Below, piece by piece: positions 16,516 to 22,911 of a stretch of 26,632 bases of DNA. Position 1 is the stretch's first letter, and every line of letters starts with the position of its first letter. The notes beneath the pieces were generated by a model. It did no database searches, was not told the origin of the DNA, and saw nothing but the letters and a program-made list of their open reading frames with translations. Made by a program: the position numbers and the translations under genes. Origin of the DNA: CAVRUD01 sp963849635 (GTDB lineage: Bacteria > Chloroflexota > Chloroflexia > Thermomicrobiales > UBA6265); NCBI GenBank assembly GCA_963849635.1, contig CAWKIA010000034.1:1-26632 (forward strand), in the 5' to 3' direction.

Positions 16516-16805
16516 CCGTTACCGCCGGCCATCGCCGGGATGATCCCGACCTCGTCGCCCGGCTTCAGGGCGGTGGCGGAGCCTAGTCCATCGCGGACGT
16601 TGTCGCCGTTGACGAAGACATTGACGAAGCGGCGAATCTGACCGTCGTCTTCGCAGATCCGTTCCCTCAACCCCGGGTAGCGTTCATCGAGGTCCGTCAG
16701 CAGATCGGCCACAGTGTCACCACTAGCGGCGACTTTGGCCTGGCCCTCGGTATAGCGACGCAGCGGGGTGGGGATCAGAACCTGGATGGTGGCGGTATCG
16801 GTCAA
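16494..16805 (-). CDS. cysO: CysO/MoaD/ThiS-type ubiquitin-like sulfur carrier, with residues beyond the C-terminal Gly-Gly
   Basis: This beta-grasp protein of 103 residues carries sulfur as a C-terminal thiocarboxylate. It follows the CysO pattern: VLIPTPLRRYTEGQ, FVNVFVNGDNVR and IIPAMAGG. The preferred start is TTG 16805, six bases after AAGGAG; ATG 16826 and 16847 lie in or next to the repeat. Functional carriers end in Gly-Gly, but here Gly94-Gly95 are followed by eight residues (NGDVGRET) encoded by the repeat. The DNA reads GGC GGT AAC, so a TAA sits one base out of frame (16519-16521): one missing base would explain the tail. Either the tail is real and must be trimmed, perhaps by the adjacent JAMM protease, or it is an indel. 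It is flanked by cysM and mec. Confidence 0.88.
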   Translation of the reverse strand: MTDTATIQVLIPTPLRRYTEGQAKVAASGDTVADLLTDLDERYPGLRERICEDDGQIRRFVNVFVNGDNVRDGLGSATALKPGDEVGIIPAMAGGNGDVGRET

Positions 16806-16914
16806 CGGAGACTCCTTCTTAGGCATGAGGCGTGAGACGCGAGACATGAGAAAGGATAGCGTGAGTCTAGGGCAGGCTGTGGGATTGACGGGATGGTGGA
16901 GTGCGCAGGAAAGG

Positions 16915-17973
16915 TTAGGTCCAGAGTTCGGTCGAGAGGTAGCGGCCGCCGCCGTCGGGGGCGACGGCCACGATCATGGCGGGTTCGCCCCGTTCGGCCA
17001 GTTCCAGGCCGAGGTTGATGGCTCCGGCCAGGGCCGCACCTGTAGATGCCCCCGCAAACAACCCTTCCGACTTCGCCAGGGAGCGGGTGAGGTCAAATGC
17101 CGCGTCCGTGTCGATGCCGATCTGGTGATCGGGTACGGTCGCATCGTAGATGTCCGGCACGATCGCGGTCGGCAGATGCTTCAGCCCTTCGATGCCGTGG
17201 AATGCCTCGGCTGGCTGCACCGCGGCCAGCTCGATCGACGGCTTGCGCGCCTTGAGATAGCGCCCGATGCCCATCAGCGTGCCCGTCGTACCAAGGCCGG
17301 CGACCAGATGGGTCAATCGCCCGCCCGTCTGGCTCCAGATCTCCGGACCGGTGCCGGTGAAATGGGCGGCGGGGTTGGCGGGATTGCGGTACTGGTCGGC
17401 GTAGAAGTAGCGGTCTCCGCCCGTGCTGGCCCGCTCGCGCGCCTCCCGGATCGCCCCATTGGAGCCGTCGTAGGGGTCGCTGAGCGTCACGGTCGCACCG
17501 TAAGCCCGCAGGATCTGCTGGCGTTCGCGCGAGGCCGAGCCAGGGACGATCAATTCGACCGGGATATCCAGGGCGGCGCCCAGCAGGGCGTAGGCGATGC
17601 CCGTATTACCGCTAGTCGAGTCGAGCAATGTCATGCCGGGCCGCAGACGGCCGTCGGCGATGGCGGCCCGGATGATCGCCAGGGCGGGCCGGTCCTTGAT
17701 CGAGCCGCCGGGATTGGTCCATTCGGCCTTCAGCCACAGTTCGATGGAGTCCGGCAGACCGGCCTGGGCGGCGAGGCTATGCAGGCGGAGGAGAGGAGTG
17801 TTGCCGATCGAGGCCACGGCGGCGACCCGCGACAGGCTCGCCAGCCGATCGGCTGCCTCGCGGGAGGGGGCCGGAGCGGCGCCAGGTGGCAGGGCGACGA
17901 CGCCGGTTGGGGCGATGGCGGGCATGGCCAGGGCGGATTCGGGCTCGATGGCAGCGGATTGGGCGGCGGTCAT
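16915..17973 (-). CDS. cysM: Cysteine synthase, CysM type (CysO-thiocarboxylate dependent)
   Basis: This fold-type II PLP enzyme makes cysteine from an activated serine (O-phosphoserine in mycobacteria) and CysO-thiocarboxylate or sulfide. The PLP lysine is Lys93 in NPGGSIKDRPAL; the substrate loop STSGNTG is at 119-125; GTTGTLMGIGRYLK and the C-terminal PDGGGRYLSTELW are typical of CysM rather than CysK. The chosen start is ATG 17973, preceded by GAGG at about five bases; ATG 18009 or 17994 would lengthen the protein. The N-terminal ~50 residues are Ala/Pro-rich and not conserved. It leads the minus-strand cysM-cysO-mec set, with 109 bases to cysO containing a degenerate GTGAGAC repeat. An AT-rich stretch at 18020-18050 probably holds its promoter, facing away from the RpiR gene. 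Confidence 0.92.
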   Translation of the reverse strand: MTAAQSAAIEPESALAMPAIAPTGVVALPPGAAPAPSREAADRLASLSRVAAVASIGNTPLLRLHSLAAQAGLPDSIELWLKAEWTNPGGSIKDRPALAIIRAAIADGRLRPGMTLLDSTSGNTGIAYALLGAALDIPVELIVPGSASRERQQILRAYGATVTLSDPYDGSNGAIREARERASTGGDRYFYADQYRNPANPAAHFTGTGPEIWSQTGGRLTHLVAGLGTTGTLMGIGRYLKARKPSIELAAVQPAEAFHGIEGLKHLPTAIVPDIYDATVPDHQIGIDTDAAFDLTRSLAKSEGLFAGASTGAALAGAINLGLELAERGEPAMIVAVAPDGGGRYLSTELWT

Positions 17974-18103
17974 GCGGTCCTCGCGGGGAGCCATCAGGCG
18001 AACGGGCATACTGCCCACCAATCTAGATATAGAAATCAAGAATAGCACTTCGCGTGACGCATGGTAAGCACGTCCTCCGCACGTTCGGCCGGTTCCAAGC
18101 GCC

Positions 18104-18132
18104 TTGACGGCCCGCCAGCGGCCAGAGAGAAT
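18104..18132 (+). promoter_or_regulatory. Candidate promoter of the RpiR-type regulator
   Basis: TTGACG (18104-18109) and GAGAAT (18127-18132) are spaced by 17 bases on the plus strand. The -35 is good, the -10 moderate. It faces the regulator gene and lies in the divergent region with cysM. Confidence 0.4.
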
Positions 18133-18137
18133 GCGCC

Positions 18138-18152
18138 TGAAATCTTCTTTCA
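18138..18152. promoter_or_regulatory. Candidate operator TGAAA-N5-TTTCA
   Basis: A perfect 5-bp inverted repeat with a 5-base spacer sits 5 bases after the -10 box of the candidate promoter. Its position would let a bound regulator block transcription. TGAAA/TTTCA half-sites are seen for some RpiR-family regulators, so autoregulation by the downstream gene is a reasonable inference. Confidence 0.35.
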
Positions 18153-18269
18153 TGTCCCACGGGCAAACATTTCACATGCGGCGCTACCGGCGCCCGGTTA
18201 TTCGCCCATCAGCCTGCGGATCGGGATCTGGCCGCGTCGCCGATGGCCAGGGACAGGGGAGTCTGCCGC

Positions 18270-19238
18270 GTGTCATCCACCCCGGCACCGCCGCCGGCAC
18301 GGAACCAGGGGGCAGCGGCGCGCCTGCGCGCAATCGATTGCCTCGAACTGATCGAGAACCGCCTCCCCGCCCTGAACGGCACCTCCCGCCGGGTGGCGGA
18401 GGCGATCATCCGCGATCCCTGGGCCGTCCTCGGTATGACGATCTACGAGCTTGCTGACATCAGCAGCGTCAGCCTGCCCTCTGTCACCCGCTTCTGCCGC
18501 GCCCTGGGCTATCCCGGCTTCCGCGATCTCCTCCAGGCGCTGGCCCAGTCGCTGGGTCGCCTGGATGTCAAGGATTTGCAGGAGCCGGTCACCGGCGACC
18601 AACCCGGGCTGTCCGGCCTCGTGGCCGGGGTCGTCAACCGCCAGATCGAAGCCCTCCAGAACACCCTGCGTACGCTGGACTACGATGCTCTGGAGGCGGC
18701 GGTTCAGGCGGTCGCCGGCGCCCTGCGCCTGACGGTGGTCGGCTCAGGCGGCGCCTACGTCTCCGCCTTGGGGACGGCGATCAAGCTGAACTGGGCCGGA
18801 GTGCCCGCCGTCGCGACATCGCCCGACCTGTTCGCCAACCAGCTCGTCGGCCTTGACCCCGCCGATGTTGTGATCGCCATCTCCCACCAGGGCCGCACCC
18901 GCGACACGATCTCCACGTTGCAACTGGCCAAGGAGTTTGGCGCGACCACGATCGCCATCTCGGCCATCGCCCATGCCCCGATCACCGAGATCGCCGATAT
19001 CGGCCTGGCGGTCTTCTCCCCGGCCCGGGCGATGCACGGCACCTTCACGGTGGCCCACACCGCCGAGCTTGTCGTGGCCGACATCCTGGCCGCCGCGGTC
19101 GCCGAGCAGAAATGGCAGTCCAACCCGCCCCGGCGCGCGGCCGTCGCCGACTGGATCGAACAGCACCTCCGCGTCGGGCCAACCGGGATCGACAGCGGTG
19201 GATCGCGCGGCCGGGCAGTGCGGAAGCGGGTCGACTAG
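18270..19238 (+). CDS. MurR/RpiR-family transcriptional regulator (HTH plus SIS domain)
   Basis: The N-terminal helix-turn-helix lies at about residues 30-95 (SRRVAEAIIRDP, TIYELADISSVSLPSVTRFC, RALGYPGFRDL). A sugar-isomerase (SIS) domain at about 135-275 shows TVVGSGGAYVSALGTAIKL and VVIAISHQGRTRDTISTLQL, the phosphosugar-binding type. Such regulators sense sugar phosphates or amino-sugar derivatives. I chose GTG 18270 because AGGGGAG lies 8 bases upstream; ATG 18243 is possible. The C-terminal tail (about 300-322) is basic and not conserved. It is followed by the M20 hydrolase gene in the same direction, 149 bases on, so it may control that gene and itself; it may also affect the divergent cysM operon. 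The ligand is unknown. Confidence 0.92.
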   Translation: MSSTPAPPPARNQGAAARLRAIDCLELIENRLPALNGTSRRVAEAIIRDPWAVLGMTIYELADISSVSLPSVTRFCRALGYPGFRDLLQALAQSLGRLDVKDLQEPVTGDQPGLSGLVAGVVNRQIEALQNTLRTLDYDALEAAVQAVAGALRLTVVGSGGAYVSALGTAIKLNWAGVPAVATSPDLFANQLVGLDPADVVIAISHQGRTRDTISTLQLAKEFGATTIAISAIAHAPITEIADIGLAVFSPARAMHGTFTVAHTAELVVADILAAAVAEQKWQSNPPRRAAVADWIEQHLRVGPTGIDSGGSRGRAVRKRVD

Positions 19239-19266
19239 TGGGGTGGAACGCCTGATGTCCGACTTG

Positions 19267-19291
19267 GTAGGAGGGCTTGCCCTGCCCCTAC
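19267..19291. repeat. Short palindrome between the RpiR and M20 genes
   Basis: GTAGGAGGGC and GCCCCTAC-type arms form an imperfect hairpin. Similar GTAGGGGCA/TGCCCCTAC words occur at 57-70, so this may be another member of a small dispersed repeat. It could attenuate read-through into the M20 gene. Confidence 0.35.
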
Positions 19292-19387
19292 AGAAAGAAC
19301 ACACCGGCAAATGACGATCGACGCACCGATAGGTCGCTGCTGCGACGCGTGACAAGGCCGATTCACCTGAGCAAAGAGGAAAAGATC

Positions 19388-20671
19388 ATGACAATCGGGC
19401 GGGACGGGCGCGCGCTGGACACGGGAGTGTCGGAGGCACAGGCAGACGCCCTGCGATTCGTCGAGCAGCACCGGGGAGAGGTTGTCGCCCTCACGAAGGC
19501 GCTCGTGGCCGCACCCAGCCCGAACCTGCCCGGCGACGAGACGGCCCCAGCTGAGGTCGTCCGCGCCGCTCTGGCGCGCCACGGGCTACCCGAGGGCAAG
19601 ACCCTGGCACGGGAGCCTCATCGGCCCAACCTGATCGTCCGCATCGACGGCGCCCGCCCGGGGCCGCACCTGGCCCTCTGCGGCCACCTGGATACCAAGC
19701 CGGTCGGCGACGCCGCTGACCAGTGGCGCACCGATCCGTTCACGGCCACGATCGATGGGGACAGGTTGTACGGCCTCGGCTCGACGGACATGAAGGGCGC
19801 GGTCGCGGCGATGATCCTGGCCGGGGCTGCCTTCCAATCCGTTGCCGCTCGCCTCGCCGGATCGCTCTCACTGATCTTCACCGCCGACGAGGAGTACGGC
19901 AGCCGCTACGGCGCCGCGTACCTCGCCAAGGAGGGATTGCTCGACGCCGACGCGATCATCCTGGGCGAGCCCTCCGGCCTGATCCGGGACTGGGACGCGA
20001 CCAGGATTGTTTCTCGCGGGTTTTGCGCCTTCCGGGTACTCGTGGGCGGTACTCAGACACACTCCTCGATCTCCGATGCCCTCCCCACGGTCAACGCGGT
20101 CGAGGCCATGGCCAGAACGATGATCGGCCTCCGGCGGGAGCTGCGCCCGCGTGTGCCGGCCCACCCCCTCTGCCCGGCCGGTCCGACGATCAATATCGGG
20201 GTGAAGGCGCTTGGTGGCGTTGGCTACGGCGTCCTGCCCGGCCATGCCGAGTTCTGGACCGACATTCGCACCACGCCGGGAATGACATTCGACATCCTGC
20301 ACGACGACATCGTCGCAGCCCTGGCCCGGGTCGCCCCGGAGACGCCGGGGGCGACCGTGACCCTTGAGATCTCGCGGGACATCGGGTGGGTGGACGCAAC
20401 CGAAGTACCCGCGAATCACCCGGCGGTGGTTGCCGTCCAGGCGGCCGCCGCCCAGGTGTTGGGCGAAGCGCCCCCCCTGGCCGCATTCCACGGCGCCACG
20501 GATGCCTGGGCTCTGCAGAGTATCGCCGGCATCCCCACAATTGCCGCGTTCGGACCAGGCATGTTGCCCCTGGCCCATGGTCCCAACGAGTGGGTGAGTA
20601 TCACGGCTCTGGAGCAGGCGGTCTCGATGTACGCTCTTGCCGCGATAGGATATTGCGGTAGGACTGATTAG
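19388..20671 (+). CDS. M20-family amidohydrolase (ArgE/DapE/ACY1-like)
   Basis: This 427-residue di-zinc hydrolase cleaves N-acyl amino acids or related amides in the cytosol. The start ATG 19388 follows AGAGGAAAAG. Metal and catalytic residues are visible: His100 and Asp102 (GHLDTKP), Asp134 (STDMKGAV), Glu168-Glu169 (TADEEYGS), Glu194 (LGEPS) and the C-terminal His in LAHGPNEW. The dimerisation lid begins near RGFCAFRVLVGGTQTHSS. Length and motif spacing are normal. It lies after an RpiR-type regulator, so a role in turnover of an acylated amino acid or amino sugar is plausible. The exact substrate (acetylornithine, succinyl-diaminopimelate, other) cannot be decided from sequence. Confidence 0.9.
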   Translation: MTIGRDGRALDTGVSEAQADALRFVEQHRGEVVALTKALVAAPSPNLPGDETAPAEVVRAALARHGLPEGKTLAREPHRPNLIVRIDGARPGPHLALCGHLDTKPVGDAADQWRTDPFTATIDGDRLYGLGSTDMKGAVAAMILAGAAFQSVAARLAGSLSLIFTADEEYGSRYGAAYLAKEGLLDADAIILGEPSGLIRDWDATRIVSRGFCAFRVLVGGTQTHSSISDALPTVNAVEAMARTMIGLRRELRPRVPAHPLCPAGPTINIGVKALGGVGYGVLPGHAEFWTDIRTTPGMTFDILHDDIVAALARVAPETPGATVTLEISRDIGWVDATEVPANHPAVVAVQAAAAQVLGEAPPLAAFHGATDAWALQSIAGIPTIAAFGPGMLPLAHGPNEWVSITALEQAVSMYALAAIGYCGRTD

Positions 20672-20907
20672 TACCAGACATAACGCTAACATTAGATATG
20701 CATACGTACGCGCCGATCCACTCGTTTTCCAGAGGGAAAGGCCTTGTCCTTTCATGTGCGTTTGACTAATCTGACGGTACCCCGCTTGCATAACTGGTCT
20801 ACGGCTTGGGTCTGGTCTCTGGACGAGGTGCGCCGGCGTGTGTTCGCGCGGGGAGTAGCCGGCAATGTCCGGCCGGATTGCGGCTAAGCCGCGGGGAGGA
20901 TCCGCCG
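20672..20907 (+). other. Intergenic leader of the first surface-protein gene
   Basis: The first half is AT-richer than its surroundings and contains a GAAAGG/CCTTTC hairpin (around 20735-20753) and a TTGACT box (20762-20767), but I cannot pair it with a convincing -10 at normal spacing. The second half is GC-rich with several short stems (GCCGG/CCGGC, GCGGC/GCCGC) and ends in GGGGAGGA, the ribosome-binding site of the gene at 20908. The leader of the sister gene (21616-21751) is also GC-rich and hairpin-prone. No known riboswitch is recognised. Confidence 0.3.
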
Positions 20908-21615
20908 ATGCGCGGAGGGAAGCAAGCGGTTCGCGGGTTGGCGGTGGTGTTTGCCGCTGTCTTGGTGGGGATGTTGCTGGTGGGGAGCTCGTTCCGGTCC
21001 GCCCTTGCCGCTCAGGATGACGGCACGGTCACCGTGGTGATGGATGAGTTTGACGGCTCCGGCATCAGTGGGACAGCTACCCTGACCGATAGCCCCGATG
21101 GCGTGGTCGTCGATATCTCCCTCGAGGGCAATATCGTTGGCTCACACCCCGCCCATTTCCATGAAGGAACCTGCGACACGATGGACCCGCTCGTGCCGGT
21201 CTACCCGCTCGCCGATGTCAATGCGGACGGCAAGAGTGTCACGACCGTTCCCGACGTCACCCTGGCCGATGTCACGGCCGTCCCGTTCGTGATCAACGTT
21301 CACGACAGTCTGGCGGAACTGCCGGTGATCGTCTCCTGCGGCAACATCCCAGTAACAGGTGAAGGCGATGCGGTTGCGGCGACCCCGGAAGCGACCGGTG
21401 TCGGCGGTGGCACCCCAGGCGAGGTTCCCACCACCGGTGTGGGCAGCGCCATCGGCATGGACGACAGCAATTCGGCGGTCCTGATCGCGCTCGGTGTCCT
21501 GGCCGTGGTCCTGGCCGTCGCCGGTATCTCCCTGCGCCGTCTGGAAGGCCGCGCAAATACCGGGAAGCGATATAGGCTGAAAGTCCGGGTGCCGTTTCTC
21601 TCACAGACCGCGTAG
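20908..21615 (+). CDS. Secreted CHRD/SOD-like domain protein with sorting-signal-like tail (paralogue A)
   Basis: This 235-residue protein has a signal peptide (about 1-35, cut near ALAAQDD). A small beta-rich domain (about 37-150) carries His80, His83 and His85 in GSHPAHFHEGTC, Cys89, His132 in INVHDS and Cys144 in VSCGNI. After a Thr/Gly-rich spacer comes VPTTG (173-177), a membrane helix (about 189-208) and a basic tail, the layout of an LPXTG-type wall anchor. The HxH pair, later His and two Cys resemble Cu/Zn superoxide dismutase or CHRD domains, but the full SOD metal set is not seen, so the function is unknown. ATG 20908 was chosen for the GGAGGA 6 bases upstream. It is followed by a paralogue in the same direction. 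Confidence 0.8.
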   Translation: MRGGKQAVRGLAVVFAAVLVGMLLVGSSFRSALAAQDDGTVTVVMDEFDGSGISGTATLTDSPDGVVVDISLEGNIVGSHPAHFHEGTCDTMDPLVPVYPLADVNADGKSVTTVPDVTLADVTAVPFVINVHDSLAELPVIVSCGNIPVTGEGDAVAATPEATGVGGGTPGEVPTTGVGSAIGMDDSNSAVLIALGVLAVVLAVAGISLRRLEGRANTGKRYRLKVRVPFLSQTA

Positions 21616-21751
21616 GATTAGTGGTGTGGGGGAACGGCCCCGGCGCGAGCGTGCCGGGCGCATCACGGACCCAATTGCTCCTCGGTGTGGGAGCCGGGTA
21701 GGGACCGGCCGGGATGGTCCGGCGCGGAGTCGGGAAATGGAGGTAGTCCAG

Positions 21752-22417
21752 ATGCACGGTCGTCAATTCGTCGGACGGCTTTTCGCCGCCCTGGTTGCGC
21801 TGTTCGCGCTCGGCATCTTCGCGGTGTCTCCGGCAGCGGCAGCGGACGGGGATACATTGGAGGTCGAACTTAACGGCCTCAACGACTATGACTTCAACGG
21901 CACCGCCGTCATCACGGAAGAGAACGGCGCGGTCACGGTCGAGATCGAGGTCTCTGGCGAGGACGTGGTCGGTGGGCACCCGGTCCACATCCACCTCGGC
22001 ACCTGCAACGAGCTGGACCCGAACCCAACTTACTCCCTGGCCGATATCGATGCTGACGGCCTCAGCACGACCCTGGTCGATGGTGTGACGCTCGACGATC
22101 TCCTCGCCGAGCCGTACGCAATCAATGCTCACCTCAGCGCGACCGACATCCCGACCTACGTCTCCTGCGGCAACATCGCTCCGGCCGACGAGGCAGATGA
22201 CGCCGCCGAGGACGAGGCCACTCCGGCCGCGGAGGAAGCCACCCCGGCAGTCGGTGGTGGCGACGCTGTGACCTACACCCCCGCCACCGGCGTCGGTTCC
22301 GCCGCTCGTAGCCAGGCCGACATGAGCGCCTTCCTGACGGTCGTGGGCAGCCTCGCTGTCCTGCTCGTCGTCGCTGGCGTGACCATGCGGACGCGCGCAG
22401 AGCGAGCCCGGAAGTAA
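21752..22417 (+). CDS. Secreted CHRD/SOD-like domain protein with sorting-signal-like tail (paralogue B)
   Basis: This 221-residue paralogue of the preceding gene has the same plan: signal peptide (about 1-31, cut near AAAADGD), a domain with His76, His79 and His81 (GGHPVHIHLGTC), Cys85, His127 (INAHLS) and Cys139 (VSCGNI), an acidic Ala/Glu/Pro spacer, TPATG (176-180), a membrane helix (about 193-211) and a basic end. Identity with A is concentrated on the His/Cys motifs and the segment LADIDADGxST, which marks these as functional. The start ATG 21752 follows GGAGG at 21739-21743. The pair probably arose by tandem duplication, and a strong terminator after B closes the unit. Metal binding is inferred, not shown. 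Confidence 0.82.
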   Translation: MHGRQFVGRLFAALVALFALGIFAVSPAAAADGDTLEVELNGLNDYDFNGTAVITEENGAVTVEIEVSGEDVVGGHPVHIHLGTCNELDPNPTYSLADIDADGLSTTLVDGVTLDDLLAEPYAINAHLSATDIPTYVSCGNIAPADEADDAAEDEATPAAEEATPAVGGGDAVTYTPATGVGSAARSQADMSAFLTVVGSLAVLLVVAGVTMRTRAERARK

Positions 22418-22512
22418 CGTTTGAGAGCGTCGATCTTCGATCCAGGGCAGGTGTGATTTTCGTCCCGGTTCGAAGTCGTTGGTGAGCGTCTTTCTTCGTC
22501 TGGAAGTTGAGT

Positions 22513-22557
22513 GAGAGACGGGCCGATGGAGAAAGTTCCATCGGCCCGTCTCTCTTT
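22513..22557 (+). terminator. Rho-independent terminator after the surface-protein pair
   Basis: A perfect 18-bp stem (22513-22530 with 22537-22554; arm begins GAGAGACGGGCCGATGG) has a 6-base loop and is followed by TTT. This is the strongest hairpin in the window and clearly ends the tandem paralogue unit. Confidence 0.93.
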
Positions 22558-22877
22558 GTGCCTTTCGAGATTGAGGAGAGCGCGCTCTCTGGGCAGCATG
22601 GGTCGGTCGAGCAGGGACGGCGACGATAGCGTTCTGGCGTACGCCATCGCGCTCGACGACGGTGTCGAGACTGACATCGCGGATAACCGAGGCGGGTATC
22701 TGGTGGCGTGCTGGGCGGTGGCGGTTCCAAAGGAGCCGAGCTTCGGCCTTGAGTTGGCCGCGCACAGGCACTCGCTGTGAGGACTCAGCGACGCTCTCAT
22801 ATGCGGTAGCGCGATCGCTCCGTTGGCGGTGAAGATTGGTCCCGCATTTTGCCGGCACGAAGACAGTCCTAGACTGA
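22558..22877. other. Intergenic stretch with no supported gene
   Basis: An 89-codon frame overlapping the terminator and long frames on the minus strand exist here, but they show no family segments, no ribosome-binding site and no codon bias typical of the window. I see no repeat or RNA gene. The 3' end leads into the promoter of the LuxR-type regulator. Confidence 0.4.
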
Positions 22878-22905
22878 TTGACGGCGTGAGGTCTCCGGCT
22901 ATCCT
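22878..22905 (+). promoter_or_regulatory. Sigma-70-type promoter giving a probably leaderless LuxR-type mRNA
   Basis: TTGACG (22878-22883), a 16-base spacer and TATCCT (22900-22905) form a good promoter. The ATG of the regulator is at 22912, seven bases after the -10 box, which is where transcription would start. No ribosome-binding site precedes this ATG, so the mRNA is probably leaderless. Confidence 0.6.
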
Positions 22906-22911
22906 TGGCGT

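Noticed and set aside
21616..21751. Riboswitch (c-di-AMP type) upstream of the second surface-protein gene
   Set aside because: Some GGGGAACGG and GGGAGCCGGG words recall that class, but the conserved closing segment is missing.
22511..22780. Small plus-strand gene after the surface-protein pair
   Set aside because: It starts inside the terminator stem and shows no family resemblance or start signal.
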